From positions 376,758 through 440,757 of the forward strand of contig JAAESM010000050.1 in the NCBI GenBank assembly GCA_024229395.1: a DNA stretch of 64,000 nucleotides. Reading direction: 5' to 3'. The notes under the pieces were generated by a model. The model ran no database searches, had not been told where the DNA came from, and saw nothing but the letters and a program-made list of their open reading frames with translations. Below, piece by piece: positions 9,487 through 18,602 of this stretch (its first letter is position 1; each line of letters starts with the position of its first letter). Position numbers and translations under genes: made by a program. This DNA is from Planctomycetota bacterium. Its GTDB lineage: Bacteria; Planctomycetota; UBA1135.

Positions 9487-10317
9487 ATGATTATTTCCGC
9501 GCTGCTCCTGTGTCTTAGCCAAGCCCCCTCAGCGACCGCTCAACTCGATCAAGCCATATTCGCCGATGCCATCGAGGATGCCAACATCAGCCTGCACCTG
9601 AAGATCGCCGACGGCCTTGAGGCTGCTGCGGTCAACTCGGCATTAATCTCGAACGATCCGCGCGTTCAGGCCATAGCCGCCTTGTGTGCTAACGCGCATG
9701 TCGAGCCGCTGTTGACTCAGAACAAGCAGTCCTTGCAAGAACTAAGTCAGCGCGGTGTCGAACGCGGAGCAATCACCCCGGCACCCGACATGAGCCTGTG
9801 GTTCAAGCTGCGGTGCGATTCCACCGAACAACGCGATCAATTAATCAATGAGCTGCGCTTCGCTGATGGCGTGCGTCATTGCTATGCCCAACCAGCGCCG
9901 GCAATCCCGCCAACCATGCTGCAGGCCCCGACCGATTGGACCGACACTCAGGACTATTTCGACGCCCCGACCGACGGCACCAATATGTATGCCGTCGGCG
10001 GTGTGCTTGGTGCGCGCGGTCGCAACGTACGCTTCACTGATTGCGAATACGATTGGGTCATCGATCATGAAGACTGGCCCCTGTAGCTCGCCTTTAACCA
10101 CTCCATCAGCTCGACGGCTTATGGCACACGCGTAATCGGCAACCAAGGCTTCCGCCTACTTGGAAGCGGTACGCTCAATGCAACTAGCCAGGGGAGCTTC
10201 AGCAAGCTCATCCCAAACCGCGCCAGCCTGATCGGCCGCGAGTTCTTCACGCAAGCGCTGTTCAGCGGCGCTGGCAATGACCGCCTTAGTAATGGCGGCG
10301 TGACTGTGGTGCATTAA
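9487..10317 (+). pseudogene. Decayed secreted S8 (subtilisin-like) peptidase
   Basis: The open frame from ATG 9487 encodes a signal peptide (MIISALLLCLSQAPSATA) and a region ending in RFTDCEYDWVIDHEDWPL, which looks like the strand around the catalytic Asp of planctomycete-type S8 peptidases. An in-frame TAG at 10084-10086 stops it. The same frame continues open to TAA at 10315-10317 and reads AYGTRVIGN, like the HGTxVxG block with the catalytic His changed to Tyr. It then jumps to a tail (NRASLIGREFFTQALF ... RLSNG) resembling the C-terminal domain of planctomycete secreted proteins. The Ser-containing half is missing. I infer an inactivated gene with an amber stop and a large internal deletion; a functional short secreted protein of about 199 residues is the alternative. 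Confidence 0.6.
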
Positions 10318-10357
10318 GCAACTGAAGAACGCAACCACCCAGCATCCAGCTGGCACT

Positions 10358-11173
10358 TCAAGCCCGCGGCCACAAACCTGCCTTCTGCAGGTCGCGGGCC
10401 AACGGCACGGTCTTGCGCACCTTGTCAGCTTGGGCGTAATCCACTTCGCAGATCAGCAGGCTGCCATCGTCGACGCGGTCGCTGATCTCACCGAGTGGAT
10501 CCACGCACAACGCCATACCCGGGAAGTGCATCAGTTTCTCATCCAACCCGGCAATGCCGTCGCGATTGCAACTGATGGTCCACAACTGATTCTCGGCGGC
10601 GCGGCAACGCGACATCAACTCGAAGATACGCACGCGCGGATTGGGCCATTGCGCGCAACACACCAGCAAGTCAGCCTGATCGTATAGCGCAGGGCGGCAG
10701 ACCTCTGGGAAACGCAGGTCATAGCAGATCAAGGTGCAGACCTTGCCGACGGGGGTGTCGATGGTTGCCGGCATTTCCGTGCCGCGATCGACTTGCCTCC
10801 CTTCACCGGTTGGCGAGAACAACATGCGTTTGCGATAAGGACGCAAGTTACCCGCTGTGCCCAAGAAGTGCAGCTCATTGGAAGGCTTATCCCCCTCCCC
10901 ACCAGGTGCTGAACCGACCACGGTGATGTCGTTGGTCAAAGCCAGTTGATGCAACTCCATCAAGGCAGCTTCACTGTCTTCGCGGATGGCAGTCGTAAAG
11001 CTCGGCATGAAGGAAGTCGTCCACTTCTCTGGCAGCACCAACAACTTGGCACCGCCACTTGCGGCTTGCTCTACCGCAGCGGAAGCCGCACGAAGATTGG
11101 TCGCGACTTCGCCAGGGCGAACGTCGAAAGGGAAGGCCGCAATCTTGTGCTTAGGGTGTTCAGGTGCATTCAT
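10358..11173 (-). CDS. Carbon-nitrogen hydrolase (nitrilase superfamily, omega-amidase-like)
   Basis: A 271-residue CN-hydrolase with the complete Glu-Lys-Cys triad: Glu49 in VLPEKW, Lys115 in YRKRMLF and Cys150 in LICYDLRFPE. This pattern and length match the Nit2/YafV omega-amidase group (alpha-ketoglutaramate/alpha-ketosuccinamate deamidation), though other small amides are possible. No signal peptide, so cytoplasmic. It lies 14 bases after the esterase gene at the end of a leftward run that starts with LptF/LptG. Confidence 0.88.
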   Translation of the reverse strand: MNAPEHPKHKIAAFPFDVRPGEVATNLRAASAAVEQAASGGAKLLVLPEKWTTSFMPSFTTAIREDSEAALMELHQLALTNDITVVGSAPGGEGDKPSNELHFLGTAGNLRPYRKRMLFSPTGEGRQVDRGTEMPATIDTPVGKVCTLICYDLRFPEVCRPALYDQADLLVCCAQWPNPRVRIFELMSRCRAAENQLWTISCNRDGIAGLDEKLMHFPGMALCVDPLGEISDRVDDGSLLICEVDYAQADKVRKTVPLARDLQKAGLWPRA

Positions 11174-11187
11174 GCTGGAAGCCTCAG

Positions 11188-12087
11188 TTATGGGCTTGGC
11201 TCTGTTGGACTTGTCTTATCCAATAACCCCAGACCGCGCATCCATTGGGAACAGGCCGCAGGCCAACCCGCGGTGCCCACGACATCGTGCGCCAAGCCAA
11301 GACCATGGCGACCTTGCCGGTAGATATGCAGCTCCGCTGGCACCTTTGCCTTACGCAAAGCTTGGTAGAAAGCCACACTGTTCTCCGCCAAGACTCCATC
11401 GTCTTCGTCGGTATGAAACAGGAAGGTGGGCGGCGTGTCGACGGTCACTTGCTTCTCATTAGACAACTCCAACAGCAGCTCCGCAGACGGCTCTTTGCCA
11501 AGCAACCTATGTTGCGAGCCGCGATGGGTGAAGGGCTCGTCAAAAGCAATCACTGGGTAGCACAGAACCATGAAATCTGGTCGGCAGCCGAATCGCTCAA
11601 TCGGGTCCACCGCCGCCGCATTGCCATCATCAAAATGAGTTCCGGCCGTGGATGCGAGATGGCCACCTGCGGAAAAACCCAAAATCCCAATGCGTTGCGG
11701 ATCCAAACCAAGTTCTTCGGCTCTGGATCGAACTGTACGCATTGCGCGCTGCGCATCTTGAATCGGGATGGGGTGAGCATAACCCCCATTACCCCGACGG
11801 TACTCCAGCACGACCGCGGTCACGCCCAAGGAATTCAGCCACGTCGCGATCTCAAGGCCTTCATGCCCCATGGCCAGGTTCACATAGCCACCCCCAGGGC
11901 AGACGATGATCGCCGTGCCAACATGCTCCCTCTGACTTGGAGAGTAGATCGTGATCGCTGGGCAATCCTTCTCTGGATTATTGCCTTTGGCGCCGGGTGC
12001 TCCTTGCGACCAGAGCAATTCCCTGGACGGTTGCTTGGTAACCGAGGCACACGATGCGAAAAGAAGAATGCCAGATGCCAATAGCAT
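11188..12087 (-). CDS. Alpha/beta-hydrolase (esterase) lipoprotein
   Basis: Probable outer-envelope esterase. From ATG 12087 it starts with a lipoprotein signal, MLLASGILLFASC, with Cys13 as the lipidated residue. It then has the oxyanion segment PGGGYVNLAMGHEG, the nucleophile elbow GFSAGGH (Ser139), an Asp near HTDEDDGV and the His of GRHGLGL. This matches the BD-FAE / acetyl-xylan-esterase-like family that removes acyl groups from polysaccharides or other esters. A longer frame opens upstream at 12186, but it would bury the signal peptide and overlap the neighbouring gene; a TTG at 12105 is another possible start. Confidence 0.82.
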   Translation of the reverse strand: MLLASGILLFASCASVTKQPSRELLWSQGAPGAKGNNPEKDCPAITIYSPSQREHVGTAIIVCPGGGYVNLAMGHEGLEIATWLNSLGVTAVVLEYRRGNGGYAHPIPIQDAQRAMRTVRSRAEELGLDPQRIGILGFSAGGHLASTAGTHFDDGNAAAVDPIERFGCRPDFMVLCYPVIAFDEPFTHRGSQHRLLGKEPSAELLLELSNEKQVTVDTPPTFLFHTDEDDGVLAENSVAFYQALRKAKVPAELHIYRQGRHGLGLAHDVVGTAGWPAACSQWMRGLGLLDKTSPTEPSP

Positions 12088-12142
12088 CCAGGTTCGACCA
12101 ATCAAGAGGCAGCGCAAGAGTCCAGCTCCGATGCAGCTGGGG

Positions 12143-13381
12143 CTATTCCTTCTCAGCCAGATGCGCGCGGTATTGCTCCATGGCATCCGGGAAATCCACG
12201 CTCAAGCGCAGTACTTCCTGCAGCCCGCTGACATAACCATCGATGTCGCCGGCATTGCGTGCCACCTGGGCAGCCGTCATTTTCTGTTTGGCTTCTGCTA
12301 AGCGCGCGCTAATCGCGGTCAAGCGCTGCTCAACATCGCGCCAACCGAAGCCACCCTCGTCATCGAGGATCTGCTGATAACGATCACGAGCATGGACCAT
12401 CTGGTTGTCCAACTCATAAGCGCGTGCACGAGCGTAGTGATCGCTGTTCTTGCGGTCCTGATTCAGCTCCGTAACGGTACGGATGCGTTCGCCATGCTCC
12501 ACCACCCCTAGCTGACGGGTCTTCTCAAGGAACTCGTCGGCGGCCATGGTCTCGCCACCACGTCGGGCGACGTCGGCGGCAACGAGGTAAGCGTTGCTCA
12601 ACACCATGTCGGCGAGGTGATTGGCCAACTCCTGGTTACGCGGATCATCCGGTGCCAGGTAGACCGCATCTTGGGCAGCAACCCAAGCTTGGCCAGTGAG
12701 CCCGGCTTCCATGAACAAGTAGCTCTTCTCGCGGCTCTCTTCGGCAAGGCTGGTGGTCAGGTTGGTCAAACGCTCTGCGGCTTGGCTGTCGTCGTCGCCG
12801 AGCAAAGTGGCGGCGTGCATGAATGCAGTACGTGCACGCAAATCCTGATCGGCGCGCAGGTGATCCATGCCCTGGAAGTAGTAGTCTTCGGCGATTCGAT
12901 CGCGGGTGGTCAGCCACTGCTCGCAACGTGCGAGGTTGGTCTTGGCATCTTGGTTCTCTGGGTCCCAGCTCAGGCACAGCACGTACTCGCGCGCGGCGGC
13001 CTCGATTTGGGTGGCCTCGTAGTAGGCAAAACCAAGGTCGTAATGGCGACGCCCAATCTGCCTCAGCGTGCGGCCGCGCAAATCGGCGATGGTCTGCATG
13101 CGATCCTCTGGGGCAACGCCTTCCAGATAATCAATGACCTCTAGCGCATCCTCGGAGCGGCCCAAGTGCAACAGATCGCGTACGCCTTGCTCCATCAGGA
13201 AGTAGCGCGTGCGTTCCATACGTTGATCTAGCTCCCCTGAGGGGGCTTCGGTGGCCAAGTCTGAATAGATTTCCATCGCCTGCGGATAGTTTCCACGGCG
13301 GAACATCGAATCACCATCTTCGATGGTGGTCGATTGGCATGAGATGACGGCGAGCAAGCCCAACACAGAGAGACGTCGCAT
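12143..13381 (-). CDS. TPR-like lipoprotein
   Basis: A 412-residue lipoprotein: MRRLSVLGLLAVISC gives a lipobox with Cys15. The mature part is helical and rich in Ala, Glu, Arg and Leu, with repeated tetratricopeptide-like units (for example MFRRGNYPQAMEIYSDLA and AYYEATQIEAAAREYVLCL), so it probably acts as a scaffold in the envelope. The start at 13381 is preferred over 13450 because only it puts the signal peptide at the N-terminus. It sits between the LptG gene and the esterase lipoprotein on the same strand. No enzymatic motif is seen and the partner is unknown. Confidence 0.72.
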   Translation of the reverse strand: MRRLSVLGLLAVISCQSTTIEDGDSMFRRGNYPQAMEIYSDLATEAPSGELDQRMERTRYFLMEQGVRDLLHLGRSEDALEVIDYLEGVAPEDRMQTIADLRGRTLRQIGRRHYDLGFAYYEATQIEAAAREYVLCLSWDPENQDAKTNLARCEQWLTTRDRIAEDYYFQGMDHLRADQDLRARTAFMHAATLLGDDDSQAAERLTNLTTSLAEESREKSYLFMEAGLTGQAWVAAQDAVYLAPDDPRNQELANHLADMVLSNAYLVAADVARRGGETMAADEFLEKTRQLGVVEHGERIRTVTELNQDRKNSDHYARARAYELDNQMVHARDRYQQILDDEGGFGWRDVEQRLTAISARLAEAKQKMTAAQVARNAGDIDGYVSGLQEVLRLSVDFPDAMEQYRAHLAEKE

Positions 13382-13477
13382 GAAGCTATTGTGACGCCCC
13401 CGCCGCTGAATGTCCTGCGTGAATTCCGCGGCTTCTGCGCCGGGGCGCAAAAAAAATGGCCTGGAAGCAGGGCAAAA

Positions 13478-14548
13478 TCAGGTTGGCATACGCCCGTAAG
13501 CCCAAAATCCGAGGCTACCGAAGCACAGGATGGGTGCCATCCCGGCCAGCCACGGACTCAAGGCTCCGCGGCCGCCAAGGTCGCGCAGCAGCAAGTCGGC
13601 CACGAAGAACAGGGCGCACAGCAATAGACCGTTGGCGATTCCCTCTAAGGACGTGCGTCGCTCGAAGCTCAAGGCAAAGGGCAGACCAAGCGCCAGCAGG
13701 ATCAGCGGCACGAAAGGCGCGCTTCGTTGGCCCCACAGCAAGGTTTCGGCCTGACGATGGTCCGGGTCGCCCTCCAGCAGACCGCGAAAATCCTCGGAAG
13801 CAAGGTCGAGCGGGCGCCAGTGACTGAAATAGGCGCGCTCCAGATCGCGCGGTTCCAGGCCGCGCATGGCGATGCTGTAGAGCGGTTCTTCGACTCCACC
13901 GCGAATCCTCAGGCCATCCTCCAAGCCCCAAGCACTGCCTTGCCACTCGGCACTGCGCGCGACGATGCGTTCGTCATCGCCATCTTCTGAAGTAGCGAAG
14001 ACCTCGAGCCCGATGATCTGTGGTGGATCGGATTCCGGCTTGAAGATATCGGCATGTAGGCGGACGTCGCCGACGCCACGTGCCCATAGGTCATCGGGCT
14101 GCCAATGACGCTGACTGAATAGATTGCGCTGCAGCGATTCATGTTGACTGAGCAGCGGCGGCATTAAGGTTTCCTTGGCCACACTCAAGCCGAAAGAGAT
14201 TCCCGCAGCGGCGACCACGATCGGCAGGAAGGCGCGCCAAGTTGGACGGCCGGCTGCCAGCACTGGAGTCCACTCGCGATTGCGCAGCAGTTGGGTGACC
14301 GTGCCAAGCCCCGACAGCATGGTGATGTAAGGCGCGAACTGCATCAGCAAAAAAGGTGCGTTGATGCAGTAGTACAGCAGGATGTCGCCGCCGCTGATGC
14401 CCAAGCCCTCCTTACCCATGGCCTCTTGGAATTCGTCGGTGTTGACCAACACCTCCAGCACGGTGAACAGGCCGACGAATGCTGCGCACACCACCAACCA
14501 GTGGTTGATGAAACTGCGCAACACATAGCGGTCGAAGCGCTGGATCAT
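13478..14548 (-). CDS. lptG: LptF/LptG family permease (second of pair)
   Basis: A 356-residue YjgP/YjgQ-family protein. Two or three N-terminal helices start at MIQRFDRYVLRSF, followed by a periplasmic beta-jellyroll-like region (about 100-260) and C-terminal helices. Such proteins form the membrane part of the ABC machine that extracts lipopolysaccharide for transport to the outer membrane. The ATG at 14548 overlaps the stop of the upstream paralogue by four bases (ATGA), indicating co-translation. The symbol is by gene order only; the F/G assignment is not certain. Confidence 0.82.
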   Translation of the reverse strand: MIQRFDRYVLRSFINHWLVVCAAFVGLFTVLEVLVNTDEFQEAMGKEGLGISGGDILLYYCINAPFLLMQFAPYITMLSGLGTVTQLLRNREWTPVLAAGRPTWRAFLPIVVAAAGISFGLSVAKETLMPPLLSQHESLQRNLFSQRHWQPDDLWARGVGDVRLHADIFKPESDPPQIIGLEVFATSEDGDDERIVARSAEWQGSAWGLEDGLRIRGGVEEPLYSIAMRGLEPRDLERAYFSHWRPLDLASEDFRGLLEGDPDHRQAETLLWGQRSAPFVPLILLALGLPFALSFERRTSLEGIANGLLLCALFFVADLLLRDLGGRGALSPWLAGMAPILCFGSLGFWAYGRMPT

Positions 14549-15654
14549 GCGCGCTGCTCCTTGTACATCAGGAATACGCCCACTGGCACTAAGCTGAAGA
14601 ACGGAATCCAAGCTGCGGCTAATGGTGACAGTGCATCCATTTCTTCGAGGTTGTCACATAGGAAGAAGATCGGGAAATACAAGAACAGCAATAGGCCTAA
14701 AGTGGCTGCAAAGGCCGCCAGGAAGCCGCCACGCCTTAAACGCCAACCAAGCAAGGCGCCAACGAAAGCCAGCGGTATCGATGAGAAGGCCATCGACCAG
14801 CGTTGCCAGAAGATGAAGCGAAAGTGATCGCGTTTATCCGGATCCAACTCAGGGTTGTTCAGTTCCTGCAGCAACATCGAAGACGGCATATCCTTGGCGC
14901 GCACGCGGTCGCCTTGTTGTTGATGCATCTCCGACAGGTTGAAGGTCAACCAGGTTCGACCGGGGTTACTGAATAAACCACGCGTATCTCGAAAGGTGCG
15001 CAGCCCGTCGAAGGCGAACTCCAAGGTCGTCTCGGTCACCGTCATATGCGCGCTATCGGCACGCAAGCGCAACTGCTCTTCTCCGTCGCCATCGCTGTGA
15101 TCCTTGGCCGCACTGCTGACGCCACTGACGTCGTTCAAACTAAGCAGCACGTTATGGAACAAGCCCGGGCCACTACGACCTCGCCACGACAGATAGAGAC
15201 CGGCGTATTGCAGTTCACTGGAACCGGGGTTGGTGTTCTCCAAGGCGGCCACTGGCACGCGGTTCACCAAGCTGCGCATATTGCGATACAGACTTGGCAC
15301 CACTTCGGCCGCCAGCGGATAGGAAATCGCCGACATCAACAAGCCCGCCAGCATGGCTGGAACCAACAAGCGTTGCGGCCGCTTGCCTGCAGCGAAGGCT
15401 GCGATGTGCTCCAAGTCACCCGACATCCGTCCGTAAGTGAGCACCACTCCAACCAACAGCACCACCGGCAGGAAGTACGGCAAGGCTTGGCCAATGATCA
15501 ACGGCACCAAACTCAGCGGCACCCAAAGGGGTGCGCCTTGGCTGGTGGAGGAAGCGCGAATCGCGGCGCCTAATCCGACCAGGAAGATCACCCCAGCAAG
15601 CACCATGAAGAGGCGCTGCAGGATCTCCTGGAGATAGGCCTTGGTCAGAATCAT
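14545..15654 (-). CDS. lptF: LptF/LptG family permease (first of pair)
   Basis: A 369-residue YjgP/YjgQ permease paralogous to its downstream neighbour. N-terminal helices begin at MILTKAYLQEILQRLFMVL, a soluble periplasmic domain occupies the middle, and three C-terminal helices include FVGALLGWRLRRGGF. It heads the leftward operon (lptF, lptG, TPR lipoprotein, esterase, amidase). Its presence supports an outer membrane carrying a transported lipid. No lptB ATPase gene is nearby, which is normal because that subunit is often encoded elsewhere. Confidence 0.82.
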   Translation of the reverse strand: MILTKAYLQEILQRLFMVLAGVIFLVGLGAAIRASSTSQGAPLWVPLSLVPLIIGQALPYFLPVVLLVGVVLTYGRMSGDLEHIAAFAAGKRPQRLLVPAMLAGLLMSAISYPLAAEVVPSLYRNMRSLVNRVPVAALENTNPGSSELQYAGLYLSWRGRSGPGLFHNVLLSLNDVSGVSSAAKDHSDGDGEEQLRLRADSAHMTVTETTLEFAFDGLRTFRDTRGLFSNPGRTWLTFNLSEMHQQQGDRVRAKDMPSSMLLQELNNPELDPDKRDHFRFIFWQRWSMAFSSIPLAFVGALLGWRLRRGGFLAAFAATLGLLLFLYFPIFFLCDNLEEMDALSPLAAAWIPFFSLVPVGVFLMYKEQRA

Positions 15655-15693
15655 GGCAGGATTCTAGCGTCTGCGCCTATCCCACCTCTTCCG

Positions 15694-16824
15694 ATGGATT
15701 ATGCTTGCGACGTGCATCGATTGGCTCAGCAGATTGTGGAACGCGTGGCGGCGAAAGTTGACCAGCTGCAGGATCCGCTGTTGCGTCAGCTACTCGATGC
15801 CAGCGCCGCCGACCAAGGCCTGGTTTTACGTTTGTCCGCACGCCGCTTGGTGCTCAAGCATGAGATCGACGGCAAGCCTTGGATCTTCAAGCTGGATAGC
15901 CCGCAGCGCAGTTTCGAACGACTACGCGGACGCTTGCGCCAGCCTTCTTTGCTGCGCGAAGCCGATCATCTGCGCCAGCTTGGTTTGAAGTTCCCTGCCA
16001 TGCCGGTGGAGATTCATGCCGAGCAGTTGGATGCAGCCAATGGATTATTGGCGCGGCCGTGGGTCGAAGGGCGGCGCGGTGATGTTTGGCAAGTGGAAGA
16101 TGCAGAGGCGATCGGCCAAGGCTTAGCTCTGTTGCATCAGCTTGGTTGGAGCGACCCGGACTTGGCGCCTGCGGATTTGTTGCTCAATGAGCATGCGCAG
16201 TTGTTGCCGCTGGACCTAGGCCACGCACTTCTACATGAAGGCCGACCAGCACCAGACAAGGCGCGCTTTCGCGATCTGCAACGCTTGCTCGGTGGTTGGG
16301 CGGAAGCGCAACGACTGACCTTGGGTGCGGCGATTGTGGAGAGTTACCGCGAGCAGCAGGACTGCCTGCCGACCGAAGAACTGCTACACCATGCCAAAGT
16401 CTGGCGCTTGGAGATCTTGCGGCGCCAGAGTCGCCGTTGCCTACGACGCACGCGCGATTTCTCCCCCACCGAGCATGGTGTCGAACGTGTTGAGGATTTG
16501 CCCGACGGCCAACCACAGCGCTTGCCTTGCAACACCGAAGCTCATGCCAAACGCCTTTACCGCTTGCTGTACGAGTTGGAGTTATTGGAGCTTCCTGCGA
16601 TGCGCGTGTTGTCCTTTGGCAAGGACCAGCAACAGGCTTTCCTTGAGATTGCGGAACCCGATGGCCGCGCAGCCACTGCCGCCGACGCCACTGCCGTCGA
16701 CATTGCGATCGCGCGTCTCAACAACAGCGGCTTCGCGCTCGAGAACGCGAAGCCGCTGGATTTCCTGATCGATCAGGATGGTCATGCAGTGCTAGCCAAG
16801 CCTCTGGGATTGAAGCGCAGCTGA
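15694..16824 (+). CDS. Putative WaaP/Kdo-type lipopolysaccharide kinase
   Basis: A 376-residue cytoplasmic protein with a diverged protein-kinase-like pattern. A possible ATP-binding lysine lies in WIFKLD (Lys66), a helix-C glutamate near READHL (Glu89), a catalytic-loop-like GWSDPDLAPADLLL (154-156) and a metal-binding DLG at 174-176 in place of DFG. The Arg-rich RRQSRRCLRRTRDF segment resembles lipopolysaccharide core heptose/Kdo kinases seen in planctomycetes. It starts 39 bases upstream of, and divergent from, lptF, which fits a role in modifying the LptFG cargo. The assignment is by motif only; a different small-molecule kinase is possible. Confidence 0.5.
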   Translation: MDYACDVHRLAQQIVERVAAKVDQLQDPLLRQLLDASAADQGLVLRLSARRLVLKHEIDGKPWIFKLDSPQRSFERLRGRLRQPSLLREADHLRQLGLKFPAMPVEIHAEQLDAANGLLARPWVEGRRGDVWQVEDAEAIGQGLALLHQLGWSDPDLAPADLLLNEHAQLLPLDLGHALLHEGRPAPDKARFRDLQRLLGGWAEAQRLTLGAAIVESYREQQDCLPTEELLHHAKVWRLEILRRQSRRCLRRTRDFSPTEHGVERVEDLPDGQPQRLPCNTEAHAKRLYRLLYELELLELPAMRVLSFGKDQQQAFLEIAEPDGRAATAADATAVDIAIARLNNSGFALENAKPLDFLIDQDGHAVLAKPLGLKRS

Positions 16825-16838
16825 GTGAACCGAGTGAA

Positions 16839-16858
16839 TGCAGTAAGGACCTACTGCA
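16839..16858. terminator. Possible convergent hairpin
   Basis: TGCAGTA and TACTGCA form a 7-bp stem with a six-base loop between the convergent kinase and phosphodiesterase genes, overlapping the latter's stop codon. There is no clear T-run, so termination is only suggested. Confidence 0.3.
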
Positions 16859-18515
16859 AATACCCCAAACCGCGCAGTGATTCCTCAATCGCTGCACTCT
16901 CTTCGTCGGAGAAGCCGTCGCCGCCTTCGCCGCCGCCGGAGCCAGGTTCGGGAGAGTTATCCCAAGTCGGATCCTGCGGGTTGTCGTAGATGTCACCGCG
17001 AATGCGACCGTCCATCCATTTCGGCACCGCTTCGCCAGTTGCATAAAGCAAGGTAGGCGTGGTGTCTTGGATGTGCATGCCTTGCAGCTGATGGCCGGCC
17101 TTGGCGTTCGGACCGGAGTAGGCAAAGATGCCGTCGAAACGGTGCTGGCCGGAGATTGGCGCGTTCTTGCGCGTGCCGAACAACTCGGTGTCGCCCCAGC
17201 TTTCCTTGGTCACGCAGCTCAACCCAGCCATCTGGAATTGAATGTCGGGTGCCTCGGCCGTGCGCAGTCCTTCATAGATGTCTTCTTTCACAGCGGAAAG
17301 ATCGACGGCCTGAGAACCATCGGGCATCTTGATCTTCTTCAGTGCAGTCAGCACTTCATCGACCGTCTGGCGATAGGCAGCCTCGCCATCGACGATACCC
17401 ATCGGCTCGCGACCTTTGCAGTTGATGCAGATGCCATGCAAGGTTGCGAATGCGCGGGTCTCGGACCAGATGATGTCGCGCATATCCGGGTCCTTCTTGA
17501 TCTTCGGACGCATCAAGACCATCTTGCCGAGCGGTCCGAGCGCGTTGCCCACACCAGCCAAACCGATCTTGGCAAAGGCGTTCTTCAACGGCAACATGCC
17601 CATGGTCCAGCGTGGTGTTTTCTTGCGCTTCAGGAAGCCGGCCTGCTCCAACCATGCGTTGACATGGAAATCGGTGTACTGCGGACCAAAACCATGGTCA
17701 CTGACCAGCGAGATCGGCACATCACTCCCAATCTGCTCGCGCACTTCACCAACAAATTCATCCGCCAAGCGATAAGAATCCTTGATGACCTGCCCATACA
17801 GGCGGTTGCCTTCTTCAGTGTATCCAGCGTGGGTCGGGTCCTGGAACTTCCAGAAGTAGTGCTGGCAGCGGTCGGTGACCGAAATCACCGTGAAGTAGAA
17901 GTCTGTTGGCCGCGTCTTCAGCAGATGACGCTGCAAATCGAGGCGCTCGCGCTCGATCTTGAACAGATGATCGCGCAGCACCGCATATTTGGCCAAATCA
18001 TCCGATTCTGTCTCGGTGTCACCGTCATAACTGCCATATTCGACATCCGGTTCGTACGGATGACCGAGCACTTCAGTCATTTCGGTGGTCAATCCGGGCG
18101 GCCAAGCAATCGAATCGCCCACCAGCGGCATCGGAATTCCTGACACCATATACCCATCCTTGACCGCAAAAGGTGGATAAGTCATGGGCACCGATAGGCA
18201 GCCAATGCTCCAACCACGGTTGCTCAGCACCGACATCATGTCCTTGCCGACGTAGTTGCGACTATCGTTCAGGAGCACTCCATAAGTGCCCAGATTGCGG
18301 CGGATGAAGTGAAAAACCCCATGTTTGCCGGGGTTTAAGCCTGTGAACATGGATGTCCAGGCTGGTGGGGTCATCGGCGGTTTCTCCGATTCAAGCACTC
18401 CCGACACCCCCTCACGGAGGATCCGAGCGATATTTGGTAGCTCCCCGGCTTCAATCATCGGGCGGATGATGGTCCAGGTCGCTCCGTCGATTCCGACAAT
18501 GGCTAAGCGAGTCAT
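16851..18515 (-). CDS. Cytoplasmic alkaline-phosphatase-superfamily phosphodiesterase
   Basis: A 554-residue type I phosphodiesterase/nucleotide-pyrophosphatase-like enzyme. Asp10 of VGIDGATW and Thr54 of PPAWTSMFTG are the expected metal ligand and nucleophile. The conserved PGKHGVFHF, LVSDHGFGPQ and a late HRFDGIF histidine complete the metal site. No signal peptide or membrane helix is visible, so it acts in the cytosol on a nucleotide-linked or lipid-linked substrate. It ends in GLGYLQ. It is divergent from the Wza-like export gene and paralogous to the protein encoded at 20680-22350, suggesting a linked role in polysaccharide or lipid-carrier metabolism. The reaction is unknown. Confidence 0.85.
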   Translation of the reverse strand: MTRLAIVGIDGATWTIIRPMIEAGELPNIARILREGVSGVLESEKPPMTPPAWTSMFTGLNPGKHGVFHFIRRNLGTYGVLLNDSRNYVGKDMMSVLSNRGWSIGCLSVPMTYPPFAVKDGYMVSGIPMPLVGDSIAWPPGLTTEMTEVLGHPYEPDVEYGSYDGDTETESDDLAKYAVLRDHLFKIERERLDLQRHLLKTRPTDFYFTVISVTDRCQHYFWKFQDPTHAGYTEEGNRLYGQVIKDSYRLADEFVGEVREQIGSDVPISLVSDHGFGPQYTDFHVNAWLEQAGFLKRKKTPRWTMGMLPLKNAFAKIGLAGVGNALGPLGKMVLMRPKIKKDPDMRDIIWSETRAFATLHGICINCKGREPMGIVDGEAAYRQTVDEVLTALKKIKMPDGSQAVDLSAVKEDIYEGLRTAEAPDIQFQMAGLSCVTKESWGDTELFGTRKNAPISGQHRFDGIFAYSGPNAKAGHQLQGMHIQDTTPTLLYATGEAVPKWMDGRIRGDIYDNPQDPTWDNSPEPGSGGGEGGDGFSDEESAAIEESLRGLGYLQ

Positions 18516-18546
18516 GACTGTAGGTTGAATTTCCTCAGGACCCCAT

Positions 18547-18575
18547 TTGACCCTGCTCGAGGTTCTGAGACAATA
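18547..18575 (+). promoter_or_regulatory. Probable sigma70-type promoter of the Wza-like gene
   Basis: TTGACC (18547-18552) is followed after 16 bases by GACAAT (18569-18574), a good -35/-10 pair. A purine-rich AAGAAG at 18594-18599 then lies at ribosome-binding distance from the ATG at 18603. The arrangement argues for 18603 as the true start, since the longer frame from 18525 would begin upstream of the promoter. Confidence 0.5.
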
Positions 18576-18602
18576 GCGAACTGTAAGTGCCCCAAGAAGA
18601 GC

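Noticed and set aside
13436-13456. Hairpin TGCGCC/GGCGCA next to an A-run as a terminator for lptG
   Set aside because: On the minus strand the T-run precedes the hairpin rather than follows it, and the loop is only two bases.
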